64,000 bases of DNA from Hemibagrus wyckioides (GCF_019097595.1 NC_080717.1:13386336-13450335); one strand, 5' to 3'; shown: positions 22,991 through 35,930, counted from the first letter of the stretch. Numbers and translations: made by a program. Notes: generated by a model from the sequence alone, not told the origin.

Positions 22991-25369
22991 TACATTATTG
23001 GAGTGCTAGTGTTAGTGGGTCAAGATTTTTATATAATAAATAAAAAAAAAATCATAGAAGTAGAATAAAGAGTGTAAATGTTAGAGGGTCGTTTTTTAAA
23101 AATAAAAATTAATTACCTGCACATGCACACCTACAGCATGGCTAACTATTACCTAATAAGTACACTTTGTGCAAGCTGTGTTCACAAAATATATTTAAAA
23201 AATATATAACTATAGAAGTTTTAAAAGAGCAGGTTGCAACATCTTAGAAAATGACAAACTAGCACACAGAGATGGGGATAGAGTATATTCTAGTGCCAAA
23301 TTTGATCAGAAATTTCTTTATTTTTTATTTTTATTTTTTTTATTATTTTAAAGTTGAGGAAGGAAGCAGCAGCAGCTCTACTGCTGCAAGTGCACCTGCT
23401 GCTGAACTAGAGGTGGTGGACAGTTCAGTGTTTGAGTCAGAGCAAGAACATGTAAAGTTTAAGCTAAGGGAAACTAAACATGCAGGCTGAACAATATGTG
23501 CTTTTATGATTTATGAAATCATCAGTAGTAGGACTGTAATCATGGGGACATACAATTGATGGCTGCACAATTAATATAAGTATAGATTATTGAATGTGTT
23601 AATTTCATATTGCAGAGCAACTACATGTGCAGAGTGAGAGAGAAAGATTCAGGGAAAGATGAAAGAGACAATGAAAGCCTTGATAATCAATTTGATTATT
23701 TTGCCCATCATCAGGCCATGGATTTTGATTTATTTACTAGTGCTAATCACTTACTGTTTACTCTTACTGGTCTGTTCTTATGCCATTGAGTGAACATTGT
23801 TATCTGTTACACTGTCGTAGCTTTTGTTAAGTTTGTGTTTGTGTGGTTGTGTTTCTGATACTTTTGATAAACTATACTTGATCATTGGAAATATATATAT
23901 ATGTATATACATACATATCAATCATTTGAATATATATCTCTTATTATCCCTTTTTTAAAAGTATAAGCCAATTTTATATTTGACTGTGGTGTGGTAGTAT
24001 AGATGGTGTATTCCGAGTTTTTGAGGGTTCATTTAAGCCTATATATTCATTTATAATTCATCTGGTAGTCTACCTGTTACATCAACTAATAGGGTTAGCC
24101 TACAAGATTACATGAATAGGGTGGTGGTGATGGGAGCAGCAAAGGTGGCCTGGGATGGAGTCAAATTCCCAGCCTGAATTATTGTCCGAGTCTGCCGCTG
24201 CCTGAGTCTACCATTTCCTGCTATTCTTACTTCTATCCAATCTCTCCCGTACGGCCCTCAAACTTACCAGATCGCCCTGGATGTTCCCACTGTGGAAAGA
24301 ACTGAGCTCCCATTTTCTTTCTGAGCTCCATTTATCCATAATAATCATATAATAATAATAATAATCCATATCTGTTTATCTTCATAATAAAATACTTAAT
24401 TTTCTCTCATCAGTCCTTAAGCATGGTCTGCTTTATACTCTTTAATTTTCAGTGATTAATTTTAACTTTTACCAGTGATTTAATTACCTTAACATCATAA
24501 CTTGTGATATGTCCCTGCAGCTCATGAACATCAATCAATGCTTAACCTTAAGTAAAACTTCCAGATAATCTTAACAATGTTTACAGTGAAATGTAAAAAA
24601 CATCAGAGCTAATCATCTGAGTTTATATTTGGCTCTTCCCGCATAGAGTGACCTGTCATTTTCAGTGTAAATAAGAAATAAAAATGGCCAAACAAAAACA
24701 GATTTCCTTAGAAACTCATCAGTCTATACTTGTCTTGAGAATGGTAGGTTATTCTCAAAAGGTTTAGCAATTTAGAAATTAAGGATGCAATCCAATCAAG
24801 AGAGAAGACAAGAGAGAAGAAGGCCCAAGTGCATATCTGCATAAGAAGACAAATACTTGCAGGTGTTCTCTTTGAGAGACAGATGCCTCACTGCCCCTGA
24901 GTTGGCTGCATCATTGAATAAATCAAGAGAGAAACCAGTGTGCACAGACAGTGTACACAGAAGGCTCAGATGCTGTCTGGGAGAAGAGTTTGAGAACACT
25001 GCACAATTACTATGGCAGACATTTGGAAAGTGCTGAAGAAGACCTTTAAATCACAACTGAATATCTGCAAAAACTGATTAGTAGAATGCAACAGATTTGC
25101 CAGGTAGTTATTTATGCAAAGGTCCATTTTTTATGAAAGTAAAGTTTAACTTGCAAATTTGGAGTTCTGTTTCAAGTATTCTTGTACATTCAGTTTGCAT
25201 TTTTTGAGTTGAAGGGTTTGATTGATTCTTTTATGAATTTCCTAAAAGGTGGGTGGATCTTTGGGTGATGTCAGTTCCCTTATTAGGGGTTATAAGTCGA
25301 AAGAGTTCATTTTATTTATGATAAGTGATGGCCAATCAAGGTTGTTTTTCTTTTTTAACAATATATTTA
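22991..25369. other. No gene recognised; low-complexity tracts
   Basis: AT-rich sequence with a T-rich run near 23310-23350, an (AT)n/(GTAT)n patch near 23888-23922 and an (ATA)n patch near 24345-24365. A 72-codon frame at 23272-23490 is Ser/Ala-rich and has no family match. Confidence 0.45.
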
Positions 25370-25513
25370 TTGAATTTTTCTTGAACAAAAAGCAGAAAAA
25401 AACCACACATCAATAATAATAATATTAACATAGAAGAAAAAAAAAAAGATATATAGATATATAAATAAGCAAATATTTAAGCAAATAAACAAAAATAGTA
25501 TTCTTACACTGTG

Positions 25514-28443
25514 TTAGGAAACCCCTGTAATACAGAGGAGGATAACAAAGGTCCAATGGATTTTAAGTAAGGGTCTCAGATCTTGAAGAAATTCAAATAG
25601 ATCTCCTAGCTTTGTTAACCCCTGTGCATACCATGCTTTAAAAACACCCTCTCTGAAGCCCGGCAGAAAGTCTGGATTACGTAGAATGGGGGTAAGAGGA
25701 GATGTGAGATGAGTACACCTCTCTAAAGTATGGATGGATCGCCATGCTCTGATCGTATTTATAGTAGAGCTGGGCGATATGGCCAAAAAATTTAATCTCC
25801 GATTTTTTAAAAACAAAATTCGATTTTCGATTTTAAAACGATTATTTTTCTTTAAAAAATTTAAATAAAACACTAGAGACTATAGAATAGATTTTTTTAA
25901 TTTGAGCAAAAACAATATAACCAAACATATGAACTGCTAATTTGGACTAAAAGTGCAAAGTGCAAAATTACTTTTGCTACTTTTGTTATTTTAGAAAAAC
26001 AATAATCAATACAACATAAAAACCTTTTTTGGGAATTTATAAAATGCAAACTTTCACCAGTCTTTACAAGTTCTAATTATTCTAGTAAAATATAACAAAA
26101 TATGAGGGATTTGTAAAGTGCAAACTGCAGACTTAAATCACTTTTTATAAAATAAATAATTGTCACCTGAAGAAAAACAATTTTGTAAATCAGTTCAACA
26201 CACAACTAACACACTAAATAAAAAATCGATTTTCGATTTTTCAACATCGACATAAACCATAAATTCGAATTAATCGATAATAACAATTAATCGCCCAGCT
26301 CTAATTTATAGTAATAGGGTTAGTACAGAAGTCCCTTACAGACTGGGAATTTTTCATAAACAGATTCCATAGGGGGCATTTAGACTGGAAGGATTCACTA
26401 TCAAGCCAAATTGAGGCATGGTCAGATCTAAACCAATCTGCCATCACCCGAAGATGAACAGCCAAAAATCGAAGCCCCCATCAGAACCGGTCATCTGTCT
26501 GGTCAACCGGTCAACCGTTTTGCTATCTTTAAATGGGGTTTCCTTTTACTCCAAATAAAGGAACTCGACCAGCCTTCAAGCACTTTGATAACCTTCTTAG
26601 ATAGCAGAATAGGGATCATTTGTAGAGGATAAAGTAGCCTGGGTAGGATGTTCATTTTAATAAGGACAATCCTTCCCAACCAGGTGGAAGAGTTCTAGGT
26701 CTGCTTTGATGGTGTCCAGAAGAGGAGGGAAGTTAACACTAAACATTTGATTATATTCAGGAGTTATGCATATCCCCAAATAGACGAAACCAGAGGGATA
26801 CCACTGGAAAGGAAAGGGTTCTGTCAGAACTGGCATAGATGCTGGAGATCCCAGTGGCATAGCCTCAGACTTTGAAATTTTCAAATTTATTTTGTAACCC
26901 GAGAAAGAACCGAATAATGAAATGAGACTAGTCAGGTTAGGAAAGGACGATTGTGGTTTAGACAGAAAAATAAGCACATCATCTGCATAGAGAGTAATTT
27001 TTTGTTCCTTTTTTCCAACAGAAATACCAGATATCAGAGCACTCTGCCTTATTGCCTGAGCTAATGGTTCTATCGCGATATCAAAAAGCAGTGGGCTGAG
27101 GGGGTCACCTTGCCTATTCCCACGGTGAAGAGGAAAGTTACTAGACCTCATACCATTAGTGAGAACAGCTGTGGTTGGAGTATTATTAAGTACTCTTACT
27201 CAATTGACAAAGTTATTGCCCAGGTCAAATTTTTCTAATGTGTAGAATAAATGCGACCACTCAACCCGGTCAAATGCCTTCTCGGCATCCAGAGAAAGCA
27301 CAAGGGCAGGGTCATTAGAGTTACAGGAAAGATGAATAATATTAAGTAGCCTTCTCACATTATCAGAAGAGTTCTGGCCTTTTACAAAAGCGGTCTGATC
27401 CTCTCAAACAATGCAAGGGAGCACCTTTTCTAGATGCATGGCCAATATTTTAGAAAGTAACTTTTGGTCAGAGTTTAGTAGAACTATTGGCCTATAGGAG
27501 GCACAGTATTCAGGACATTTCCCTTTTTTAAGAAATAAGGAAATATTTGCTTCTCTAAGTGAGTGAGGCAGAATACCGGTTTCAAGAGAATGGTTAAACA
27601 TGGCCAACAAAGGGTCTAGGAGAATGTCATTAAAGGTTTTATAAAACTCACACCCTAATCTGTCTGGCCCTGGAGTCTTACCTGAAGGCATGGATGTTAA
27701 GGCAAGCAGTGGTTCCTCTCTAGTGATAGGGGCATTTAACTGTACTTTCTGAGCCTCTTTGGCCCTAGGGAGTTTAAGATTCTAGAAAAATGAATGCATT
27801 AGTGTTGGGGCATTGTCTGGCTGCTCAGATTTATATAAATTAGAGTAAAACAAGGAAAATTCTTTATTAATTGATCTAGTCTCAAATAGCCTCCTGCCAT
27901 TAGAATCTATAATTGAAGCAATATTCTGTGAGTCAGCCCTCTTTTTAGCCAGATTGGAAAGATACTTATTAGGTTTGTCCCCATATTAGTATAATTTCTG
28001 CTTAGCAAATTTAAGAGAATGTTGTGAGGCTTGTATTAGCAGAGTGTTCAAAGCAGCATGTGTAGCCGTCAATTCCCTGAGAGAATCAGAACTTGGATTT
28101 GAAATATAATTTTTCTCAAGTTTGGCTAATTTAGATTTGAGGCTATTTAGTTGTTCATTCTTTTGACGTCTTTTAAATGCCACAAAGGACATAGTTAAAC
28201 CTTGGGAATAGGCTTTACATGTCTCCCAGAGGACAGAGGGATTATTAGTAGAGGGCGAATTAATTGAATAAAACACTTAAATTCAGAAGTAAAGTATGGT
28301 AAGAAATAGTCATCTTTCAATAATTGGGTAATGAAGAGACCTGGGGACCACTGACCCTGAGGCACAGAAATACTAGAAAAATTAGAACCACATCCCTCAT
28401 CTTCAGACAGTTTTTGTGCCATGAGAGTCGAGTGCCTCCCCAT
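25514..28443 (-). pseudogene. L1-like ORF2 reverse transcriptase, broken
   Basis: In order on the minus strand: a region before the reverse transcriptase (27986-28443); GKTPGPDRLGCEFYK and YRPIVLLNSDQKLLSKILA (27691-27404); GNRQGDPLSPLLFDIAIEPL and ITLYADDVLIFLS (27151-26657); then decayed sequence; then the C-terminal TIRAWRSIHTLE (about 25750). The catalytic Y-A-D-D is intact, but stops and shifts separate the blocks and the MITE splits the gene. Confidence 0.85.
25765..26303. mobile_element. hAT-type MITE
   Basis: This 539-bp AT-rich element has perfect 14-bp terminal inverted repeats TAGAGCTGGGCGAT at 25765-25778 and 26290-26303. It is flanked by the 8-bp direct repeat ATTTATAG at 25757-25764 and 26304-26311. 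An 8-bp target duplication with such ends is characteristic of the hAT superfamily. It has no coding capacity. Internal CGATTTTCGATTTT-like repeats occur near both ends, giving extended inverted similarity. Confidence 0.93.
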
Positions 28444-28450
28444 ATGCTAT

Positions 28451-29559
28451 GGGCAAGGCAGCAATCGAGAAGGAAAGAATCGAGAACCTTTAAAATACTG
28501 ATAAAAGTGTTTACAGAGACAATGTTATGCAGTATTCTCTATTGCAGGTCACCTGTTTTTTAACGGTGGTTTCTACAGTCTTCACCACTCTGGTCTTTCA
28601 TCATTATTCACTGTGCCATGGTGTCTCTACTCTCCGGTCTAACCATTTCTTGTTGTATACTTTTACACTTTGGACTCTTTCCAGAGGTTGTTTTAAGGCC
28701 TATGACTGTTTTCCCCATCTACCACAAGAGGACCTGAGACCTCTAACAGATTAGGTACAATAGTGATGGTCACTATTAGAGATGATCAATAAAGTACAAT
28801 AGGGATGATCGCTCCAGAGCAGTAGTCCCTGAGCTGCATGCACTCCTCAGATGTGAGTGCAGACCTCTGTAAAAGCTGTGTAACCACATGGACAAACTTC
28901 ACCCCATCGTTGTTGCTACATAATTTGGGCAAGCAAAGTCCAGTCCTGTCAGTTCCACGAGCTATCGCAGTGTCACAGTCCTTGAGGAGATCAAAGCTCT
29001 TGTTAAGTAATCCTGCTCATTATACTGAGCTGAGACCTCTACAGGTCTACATCAGTAATGTAGCCTTGGGAATTATTTTGAAAATATCCCAAGGGGCCAG
29101 GGGAGGATTGTATTGTGGCAGGCAAAATTATTAATATTGAGTGTGATGAAGTTATATCTTCAAGCAAAAACAAAAACTTTGGAGACTTTGGGGGGTTTTG
29201 GGAAGTGTGTCATAAAACAATTCACATTCCTGTGTACCTCCCCCTCTTCAAGGAGGCAATGGTGGAACTATTTTCTGAATCTCACCAAGAATGTACATTC
29301 TTTTACCCTTCAGGTTCTAATCTCAAGGAATACTGAAAAGATATGATGATATACTTACTGTATGATGTTACTGATGTTTAATGTCATTCTAAAGGTTATG
29401 GTACGATTGCTGAAAAAGGTCTAATTTCCTTTAGATAAGGAGATAATGGATTCCCTTGCATTACAAATCAAACTGCTTCTTTTTCAGTTGTACTCAAAAG
29501 AAATAGAATTAACATGGACTAATGACCAGCTTTGGTCTGGAACTCTACAGAGAGCTGTA
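28451..29559. other. Unassigned; may hold ERV 2 leader
   Basis: No confirmed gene. A 73-codon frame at 29115-29336 lies upstream of the retroviral Gag remnant on the same strand and could be a matrix-like piece, but I see no motif that shows this. Confidence 0.35.
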
Positions 29560-29565
29560 AACTAG

Positions 29566-30070
29566 AGGCCCATTTCAGCCCTACTGGAATAATTTAATGC
29601 TGCAAGCATCAGTGTATAATCTGCAGCTTAGGGATGTGTGGCAGATAGCGCTCTCAACCATCCCAAATGAGCTAAAATCAAAAATGCCTGAAAATCTGAG
29701 ATCTGGAGAATTTATAATTAAGAGAGAATGAGAGAGAGATATCGAAATGTATAAACGATTGAAAGCAGCATTGTTGGAGTTAAGAGGACCAACACATGCA
29801 GTGTGGAACGAAATATTGGATATAAAGCAAGTAAGGCAAGAGCCATTTGAAGTGTATGCAGAGCGATTGTGGCTGTCTTACAAAGAACACTCAGGGTTAG
29901 AAGATGTAGAGAGGGACCAGGAAGTTTTACTACAGCGTTTAAAAAATAATGCAGGATCCCACATTCAACAAGCATTGATCCATGGGGCAGAGGTACCTGA
30001 AAATACCTGTCGGGCACTACTGGAATGGGCCTCTAAAATAGAATTCAGACTAAAGCAAAACAAACATTCC
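29566..30070 (+). pseudogene. ERV relic 2 Gag capsid remnant
   Basis: The frame reads RDVWQIALSTIPNEL, then after a stop near 29730 continues with EPFEVYAERLWLSYKEHSG, HIQQALIHGAEVP and LLEWASKIEF. This layout resembles the C-terminal half of a gamma- or epsilon-like retroviral capsid. It leads directly into integrase near 30070 through a frame change. Confidence 0.65.
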
Positions 30071-30585
30071 ATATACCATACAGACCACAGAGTTCTGTAA
30101 TGGTTGAGCGTGCCAATCGTATTATCAAAGAAAGCATTGCTAAACAGATAATTCAGCACCCAAACAAGTGGATTGATGCATTGCCCACAGTTCTGACTGT
30201 ACTGCGAGCAACCCCATCTAAGGCTACAGGTGTTAGCCCATACGAGCTTATGTCTGGAAGGGTACTGAAACTGCCCATTGATCCAGGCATTTCTTCAGCA
30301 GGCTTGGGGCCTCTGATGCTTGCAACACAGCAGACTGTGCTGAAACAGCTTCATGAAAGGCTAAAAGTGTTGCAGGCTCAGGCTGTGCTGAGACAGCAAC
30401 AGTCTGACCTGACAAATGATGCTCATTTCAATCCAACTTCTGAAACAAAGTTTACAGAAGGAGACATGATAATGATACGTGTCTTTGTAAAGCAAAGTAC
30501 ATTCTCTCCTGGGTGGCACGGGCCCTATGAGATTAAAGCTATCTGTAATAGCTGTGTGGCCATGTCTATCAAGGGAAAATTATGA
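30071..30585 (+). pseudogene. ERV relic 2 integrase C-terminal part
   Basis: The frame reads MVERANRIIKESIAKQII, then LPTVLTVLRATPSKATGVSP and YELMSGRVLKLP, then FTEGDMIMIRVF and WHGPYEIKAI. This is the end of the catalytic core and the SH3-like C-terminal domain of a retroviral integrase. The upstream two-thirds of the core, with the first two catalytic residues, is missing. Confidence 0.82.
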
Positions 30586-32218
30586 TGGTACCACATGTCC
30601 CAATGCAAACTATTCAAAGGCCCAGTCAATAATTAACGAATGTTTCTCTGTGCTCTTTCTCAGGCTGATCACAGCAATTCCATGGAGACCAGATGACAGG
30701 AAGGTGTCCGGGCACACTTGCATCAAACTAGGCAAATTAAATTCAATCCCTCCAGGTTGTTTTATTAAGGGAAACATTAATAAGACTTTATTGCATGATG
30801 TCAATTTGATAATGACGCATGTAACCTATAACATTTCAAATATTTTGTCTGCTTTTGTGAAACATTGTAGTGAGGATGATAAAACAGCTACAGTCACGAA
30901 TCGATGATTTAATCTCTGATTACGAAGGCAGGCTTGCAGTCCAAATTGCACCTGTACATTCTAAGCGAGATCTGTTTGGGAATTTAGGAGGTCTCTTTGG
31001 CTCTGTGAATTCAGTTGCCAACACTACAAAATACCAGGACAATCACAATTCTCAGCTTAGTTGGCAAACCAGGTGGCCACTGGTTTTTAACACATCACCA
31101 ATAGCAATGAAAATATCATCAAATCAGTTAGATCTGAAGCGCAGGTGCTTCTATTGGTCAGCCATACGTTATTCAATTAAAGCCATACCATCGAACATGA
31201 CTTAGTCTGCAAGATTCAAGATTCAAGAAGCTTTTATTGTCATATCAACCACATACAGCTGGCGCAGTACATAGTGAAATGAAACAACGTTTCTCCAGGA
31301 CCTGGTGCTACATAAACATACAACAACAAGTTCAATACAAAACAACAAACAACACCACAGAGCTAGGACAGAAGTTTGTCTTAGCCACGTAAAGTGCACA
31401 GTGTGCAGCTAGGTGCAAACAGAGCATAGACAAGACAGTGCAAAAAAGACAATAAATACAATAAAGACAACACAAAAGAACACAGGACACTTAGCGCTGA
31501 AAAGAAATAAAAGAACGTGTACTGGAATGTAAGTGAAATAAAATAGATAAAGTGAAATGATGTAAAAAAAAAAAGTATTGTGCAAAAATATTGTGCAAAA
31601 ATACACAGCAGCGGTTGAGGTAGTGCAAATAGAATAAACATAAATATAACTATAGCAGCAGATGACAGGTTGAGACCTGGTTGAGACAGGTTGAGACCTG
31701 CAGATCATATGCACAGGATTTATTTACTGATGCAAGACAAGAAATTTTAAACCTTCATCTTCTCAAGACACCTAGGCATGCTTTAAATGATCTTATAGAA
31801 ATTTTAGACTTGCATAGATGGTATGCATCAGACAAGATGAAAGATATTAAATACTCTGAATTACTGTCTACATTGATGTAGACACTGGGAATGAGTGCAC
31901 TGGCTGCATTGTTTTTTTTTTGCCAATATTCCTTTTATACACCCAGAGCAAGTATTTTTGAACTCCACGACTATATGTTGTATAGGTGTAGTAGTGAAGG
32001 ATCAGATCATTAAATGGGACCACCTAACAGGATATATGACTTTAAAAGAGGATGAGACCTTGTTTACCACTCGCACCTGTTGTCATGAAACTTCCAGTTA
32101 TGTTATTTGTACATGTAATACTTTACTACAGCCCTTCTCTTCCAATGATACTAAGCTTATCAGTGTTCAGTCATTGCATATCCTTAATTATAGTAATGAC
32201 TGTTCCCTTTTGCGGTGA
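30586..32218 (+). pseudogene. ERV relic 2 Env-like remnant, split by a LINE tail
   Basis: Open pieces occur at 30870-31205, 31681-31881 and 31895-32218 on the strand and in the position of env. The first has a Gly/Phe-rich run (DLFGNLGGLFG) after a basic KRD, suggestive of a cleavage and fusion-peptide region. The last is Cys-rich. The pieces are separated by stops and by the insertion at 31208-31695. The call rests mainly on position. Confidence 0.5.
31208..31695 (-). mobile_element. LINE 3' UTR inserted in the ERV Env-like region
   Basis: The left end AGATTCAAGATTCAAGAAGC and the following GAAATGAAACAACGTTTCTC match the LINE tail family at 19086-20016 in the same orientation. It ends near a tandem GGTTGAGACCT repeat at about 31671-31700. 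A possible 5-bp duplication CTGCA flanks it; this is weak. Confidence 0.7.
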
Positions 32219-32220
32219 GC

Positions 32221-32640
32221 TGGGGCAGAAATAAAAGCTTGGTTCAATGTGAAGCTTTGGGTGCATCACATAGGGTAAAGATAAGGTGTGTGCAGAGGGA
32301 ATGTTCTGGGCCATAAACATAGTATCAAGGTGGCAGTTAGTCCCCACCTCACCCATCCACTGATTTGGGGGATGAATTGCCTGGCATTCTCATTGTTATT
32401 AAGGGGTATGTGTGTGGATGGTTCCTACAGAAAAATAGCTGCACCGTGTGGGATGTGCACAATATTGGCTGGGAAGGCATTGCCAACTGTCAACGTCAGC
32501 TTCCCTTCCCTTGATATAAGTAGTAGACTGTGTTGTTTCAGCTGCTTTGGTGTTAATGAAATGAATAACAGGTGCACTAGATGGGCAACAATGAGATGAC
32601 CCCCAAAACAGGAATGGTTTTACAGGTGGAGGCCACTGAC
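32221..32640. other. Unassigned; possible ERV 3' end
   Basis: It lies just past the Env-like frames and has an AATAAA at 32231-32236. I cannot show that it is an LTR. Confidence 0.35.
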
Positions 32641-33518
32641 ATTTTTTTCCCTACTCATGTTTTCTGACTGTTCTTTATTAATTTTGCATTTGGCTAGGGT
32701 CAGCATGAGGTTATACCTGGACCCTACAGTGGTTGCACAGACAGTCCAACTCCTCCAGGATGGCACATCAATATGTTCCATTGCCATAAGATTTGCTGTG
32801 TCTCCCAGAACAGTCTCAAGAGCATGGAGGATGGAGATCTGGAAAAGGCTGTAGAAGGTCCTTAACCCATCACCATGACCGGTATCTGCTCCTTTGTGCA
32901 AGGAGGAACAGGATGAGCACTGTCAGAGCCCTACAAAATGACCTCCAGCAGGCCACTGGTGTGAATGTCTCTGACCAAACAATCAGAAACAGACTTCATA
33001 GGAGTGACCTGAGGGCCCAACGTCCTCTAGTGGGCCCTGTGCTCACTGCCCAGCACCGTGGAGCTCAATTGGCATTTGAATTGGCAGGTCCACCACTGAT
33101 GCCCTGTACTTTTCACAGATGAGAGCAGGTTCTGCACACAGTGACAGACATGAAAGGGTCAGAAGAAGCCTGTAACATCTGACCTAAATTCAATAGAACA
33201 CCTCTGGGACATTGTTTTGGTCCATCTGACACCACCAGGTTGTGGGAGAAAAAACCACAAGACACCATCAGTCTTGTTATCAGGAGCATGCCCTGACATT
33301 GTCAGGCATGCAAACAAGTACATGGAGCCATACAAACTACTGAGTACCTTTTTGAGTTGCTTAATGAAATTGTTTCACTTTGATTTTCGGGTTGTCTTTG
33401 AATTCAGCCAACTGTAGGTTGATAATTTTCATTTCCATCAAACGATGTGGCATCCTTTTGCTACATTACCCAGTTCATCTGATGTGTTTTCAAAGTGTTC
33501 CTTTAATTTTTTGAGCAG
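32641..33518 (+). mobile_element. Tc1-like transposon, family B, left end missing and internally deleted
   Basis: The plus strand codes for a Tc1-like transposase from the ATG at 32705 and ends with the terminal sequence CTTTAATTTTTTGAGCAG, next to TA at 33519-33520. Other copies of the family are at 49270-49608 and probably 16515-16890. The left terminal repeat is not found. Confidence 0.8.
32705..33300 (+). pseudogene. Family B Tc1-like transposase, catalytic domain deleted
   Basis: The N-terminal DNA-binding part is clear: [28 protein letters not shown], a frameshift, then [20 protein letters not shown] and [10 protein letters not shown]. After [20 protein letters not shown] the sequence jumps past most of the catalytic domain. 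It resumes at SDLNSIEHLWDIV near 33178, which holds the last catalytic Glu. The first two catalytic Asp residues are lost. Confidence 0.82.
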
Positions 33519-33532
33519 TATATGTATATATA

Positions 33533-33640
33533 CAGTCATGTGAAAAAGTGTGAAAAAATTATGACACTGCTTTCATTCCTTCAACAAAAGTTAATAAAGG
33601 TTGCCTGATTTTATAAAATGCCCCAATAGACCCTCTAACA
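33533..33640 (+). mobile_element. Tc1/mariner terminal repeat fragment (CAGTCATGTG end)
   Basis: After TA at 33531-33532 the sequence CAGTCATGTGAAAAAG and a following AAAAATTATGACAC resemble the reversed terminus at about 37303-37334. Only the end of the element remains before L1-like sequence begins. Confidence 0.55.
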
Positions 33641-33689
33641 GTATACCTAATTTTCTCCAACTTAAGATGATACACTACTTCCCTTATCC

Positions 33690-35760
33690 AGTGGCTAAAT
33701 GTCAGTGATTCCAGGGTCTTTCCATTTAATCAGTATCAGTCTCCTAGCTAGAAGGGAACAGAACGCAAATATTTTAATTTTCCTTTTACTAACCCTAGTG
33801 TTTTCCAGGGGGCACACCAAACAATGCAATAAGTGGAAATGGCTCAACCATCTCTCCAAATAGCCCAGAGAAGCTCTCAAAAATATTGGTTCAGAACATG
33901 TACAGTCTTGGACATGTCCAAAACATATGCAGCAGAGTTGCGGGAGCCTGTCTGCATCTATCACGTGTGGGATCTATCAGCTTTAAAATTAGAGACCTTA
34001 GACCAATGTAAACGGTGTACAGTTTTAAATTGTATTAGGGCATGTCAAAGGCAAATGGATGATGAGAAAATTCCCTCTATTATTTTGTGCCAGCTTTCCT
34101 CTGAAATTAGCTCACCTAAGTCCCACCTAATTTTGTGTAGATCTAAAGGAGTTGAATCATGCTGAGTAATTCATAGATCTTGCTTATAGCCTGTTTTTGG
34201 ACTGATTTCCATTCAAAAATTGAGTCTAATAAAGAAGTTGGAGGGCATGATGGAAAATAGTTAGAATTCAAAGCTACAAAGTTCTAAAGTTGCAAATACC
34301 TATAAAAATGTGATTTGGGAATATCAAACTTTAAAAAATGTAAAAAAAAAACAAAAACAAAGTGACTTGGGAATATCAAACTTCGAACTGTACCAACTGT
34401 TCGAAGGATGCAAAATTTCCATCAATATAAAGTTCAGTCAGTGAGACCAGGCCCTTTCTTGCCCAAACCTCAAAAGCATTGTCCATCATTGATGGAACAA
34501 ACATGTAATTTCTAGCAATTGGTGCAGCCTGTGATACCTCTTTAAGAGAGAACAATCATCTAATCTGATTCCAGATTTTAACTGAATGTACAACAACTGG
34601 ATTAGAAGTCAAGCTAGAGATTGGCTGGGTGAATGGTATTTTAGAACAGAATAAGGCTACTAGAAGGTGGACCGAACCTCCTCCAGAATTGTCCAAACAG
34701 GGGCAGCGTTGTCATTCTTTAACCACAACATCAATGCTCTTATGTTGGCTGCCCAGTAATAATACATGAAATTTGGTAACGCCATCCCTTCCCTTAAACG
34801 AGGTCACTGCAGTGTACTTCTTTTACTCTTTTTTTGGTCCAAATAAAGGTAATTTAATTTGAGAAGAAAGGCCCAAAGGCATTGAAAGATATATAAAAAC
34901 TTGGGCAGTACACTCATCTTTACTGTATTAATTCTTCCACCTAATGAGAGACCGAGGTGGTCCCAGTGCTCAAAATCTTGTTTTAAATTAGATAAGAATG
35001 GATAGTTGGCCCCATATAGACCTTTATGATCATACGTGACCAAATCCCCAAGGTATTTAAATTTTTTAGGGCTAATTTTAAAGGGAATTGAGCTTAAAGA
35101 TAACACATTGACCCCATCACCAACAGGCATTAGTTCACTTTTCTGGTTGTTGACTTTATAGCCAGATATTTTGCCGAATTCCGTAAGTAGGCTCACCAAT
35201 TTAGGAAAGCTTGTCAGGGGTTGTGACAGGTACAATAACATGTCATCCACATAAAGTGGACCCATAAATCTTATGTTCCAATCCTGCCCACTGGATGTCT
35301 TTGATATTGGCTCTTCATCTCAGAGCTAAAGCAAGTTGTTCTATTGCAACTGCGAATAGAATTGGGGACAAAGGACAACCCTGCTTTGTGCCGTGTTAAA
35401 GCTCAAAATAAGCAGATATATTATTATTAGTACACACAGCAGCCATTGGAGACGTATATAAAAGTTTGATCCATGATATAAGCCTACGGCCATATACAAA
35501 CCTGATAAAACCTGTTTTATCAGGCAATATGATGGAGGGTAAAGTCCCCTCTAAATGTCATGTGAGGACCTTAGCAAGCACTTTAGCATCAGTATTAAGA
35601 AGGGAGATTGGACGGAATGAACTGCACTTGAGAGGGACCTTGTCTTTTTTGAGGATTAATGAAATAACTGCCTGACACATTGGTTGGTGATAGGGATTTT
35701 GATGAAAGCGACTCTTCAAAAACTGACAGCAATAAAGGGGAAAGCTGTTCTGAGAATTTT
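33690..35760 (-). pseudogene. L1-like ORF2 remnant (reverse transcriptase to C-terminus)
   Basis: The minus strand shows reverse transcriptase landmarks near 35500-35300 (GCPLSPILFAVAIEQLALAL). A Y-V-D-D box follows in GPLYVDDMLLYLS (about 35235). Next are KYLGDLVTYD and LGGRINTVKMSVLPKFLYIF, and near 33890 a C-terminal LLHMFWTCP typical of L1 ORF2. Stops and shifts interrupt it throughout. Confidence 0.82.
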
Positions 35761-35930
35761 TTAAAGGAATCTGTTGGGAAACTAGACTATCATGATAAAT
35801 ATTGTTCTGCCAAAGTTGTCCATGAAGTAAATAAGTCTCTTACTCATGACTGAGTGATAAATTTTTACACTCTATGGGAGAAGCTAAAAACAATGCAAAC
35901 AAACAGGTTGTTGCTCCACTGGGGTATGGT

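Larger units (their letters stand above)
25370..28450 (-). mobile_element. L1-like LINE copy A, 5'-truncated
   Basis: The minus strand reads as the ORF2 of an L1-group LINE from 28443 down to about 25514. An A-rich 3' end follows (seen as T-rich and A-rich sequence near 25345-25460). ORF1 and the endonuclease are missing. A hAT-type MITE at 25765-26303 interrupts the ORF2 C-terminal region. Confidence 0.85.
29560..32220 (+). mobile_element. Endogenous retrovirus relic 2
   Basis: Plus-strand retroviral pieces occur in the order Gag, integrase, Env-like, with no protease, reverse transcriptase or RNase H between Gag and integrase. A LINE 3' tail is inserted at 31208-31695 in the Env-like part. 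LTRs were not identified on either side. Confidence 0.75.
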
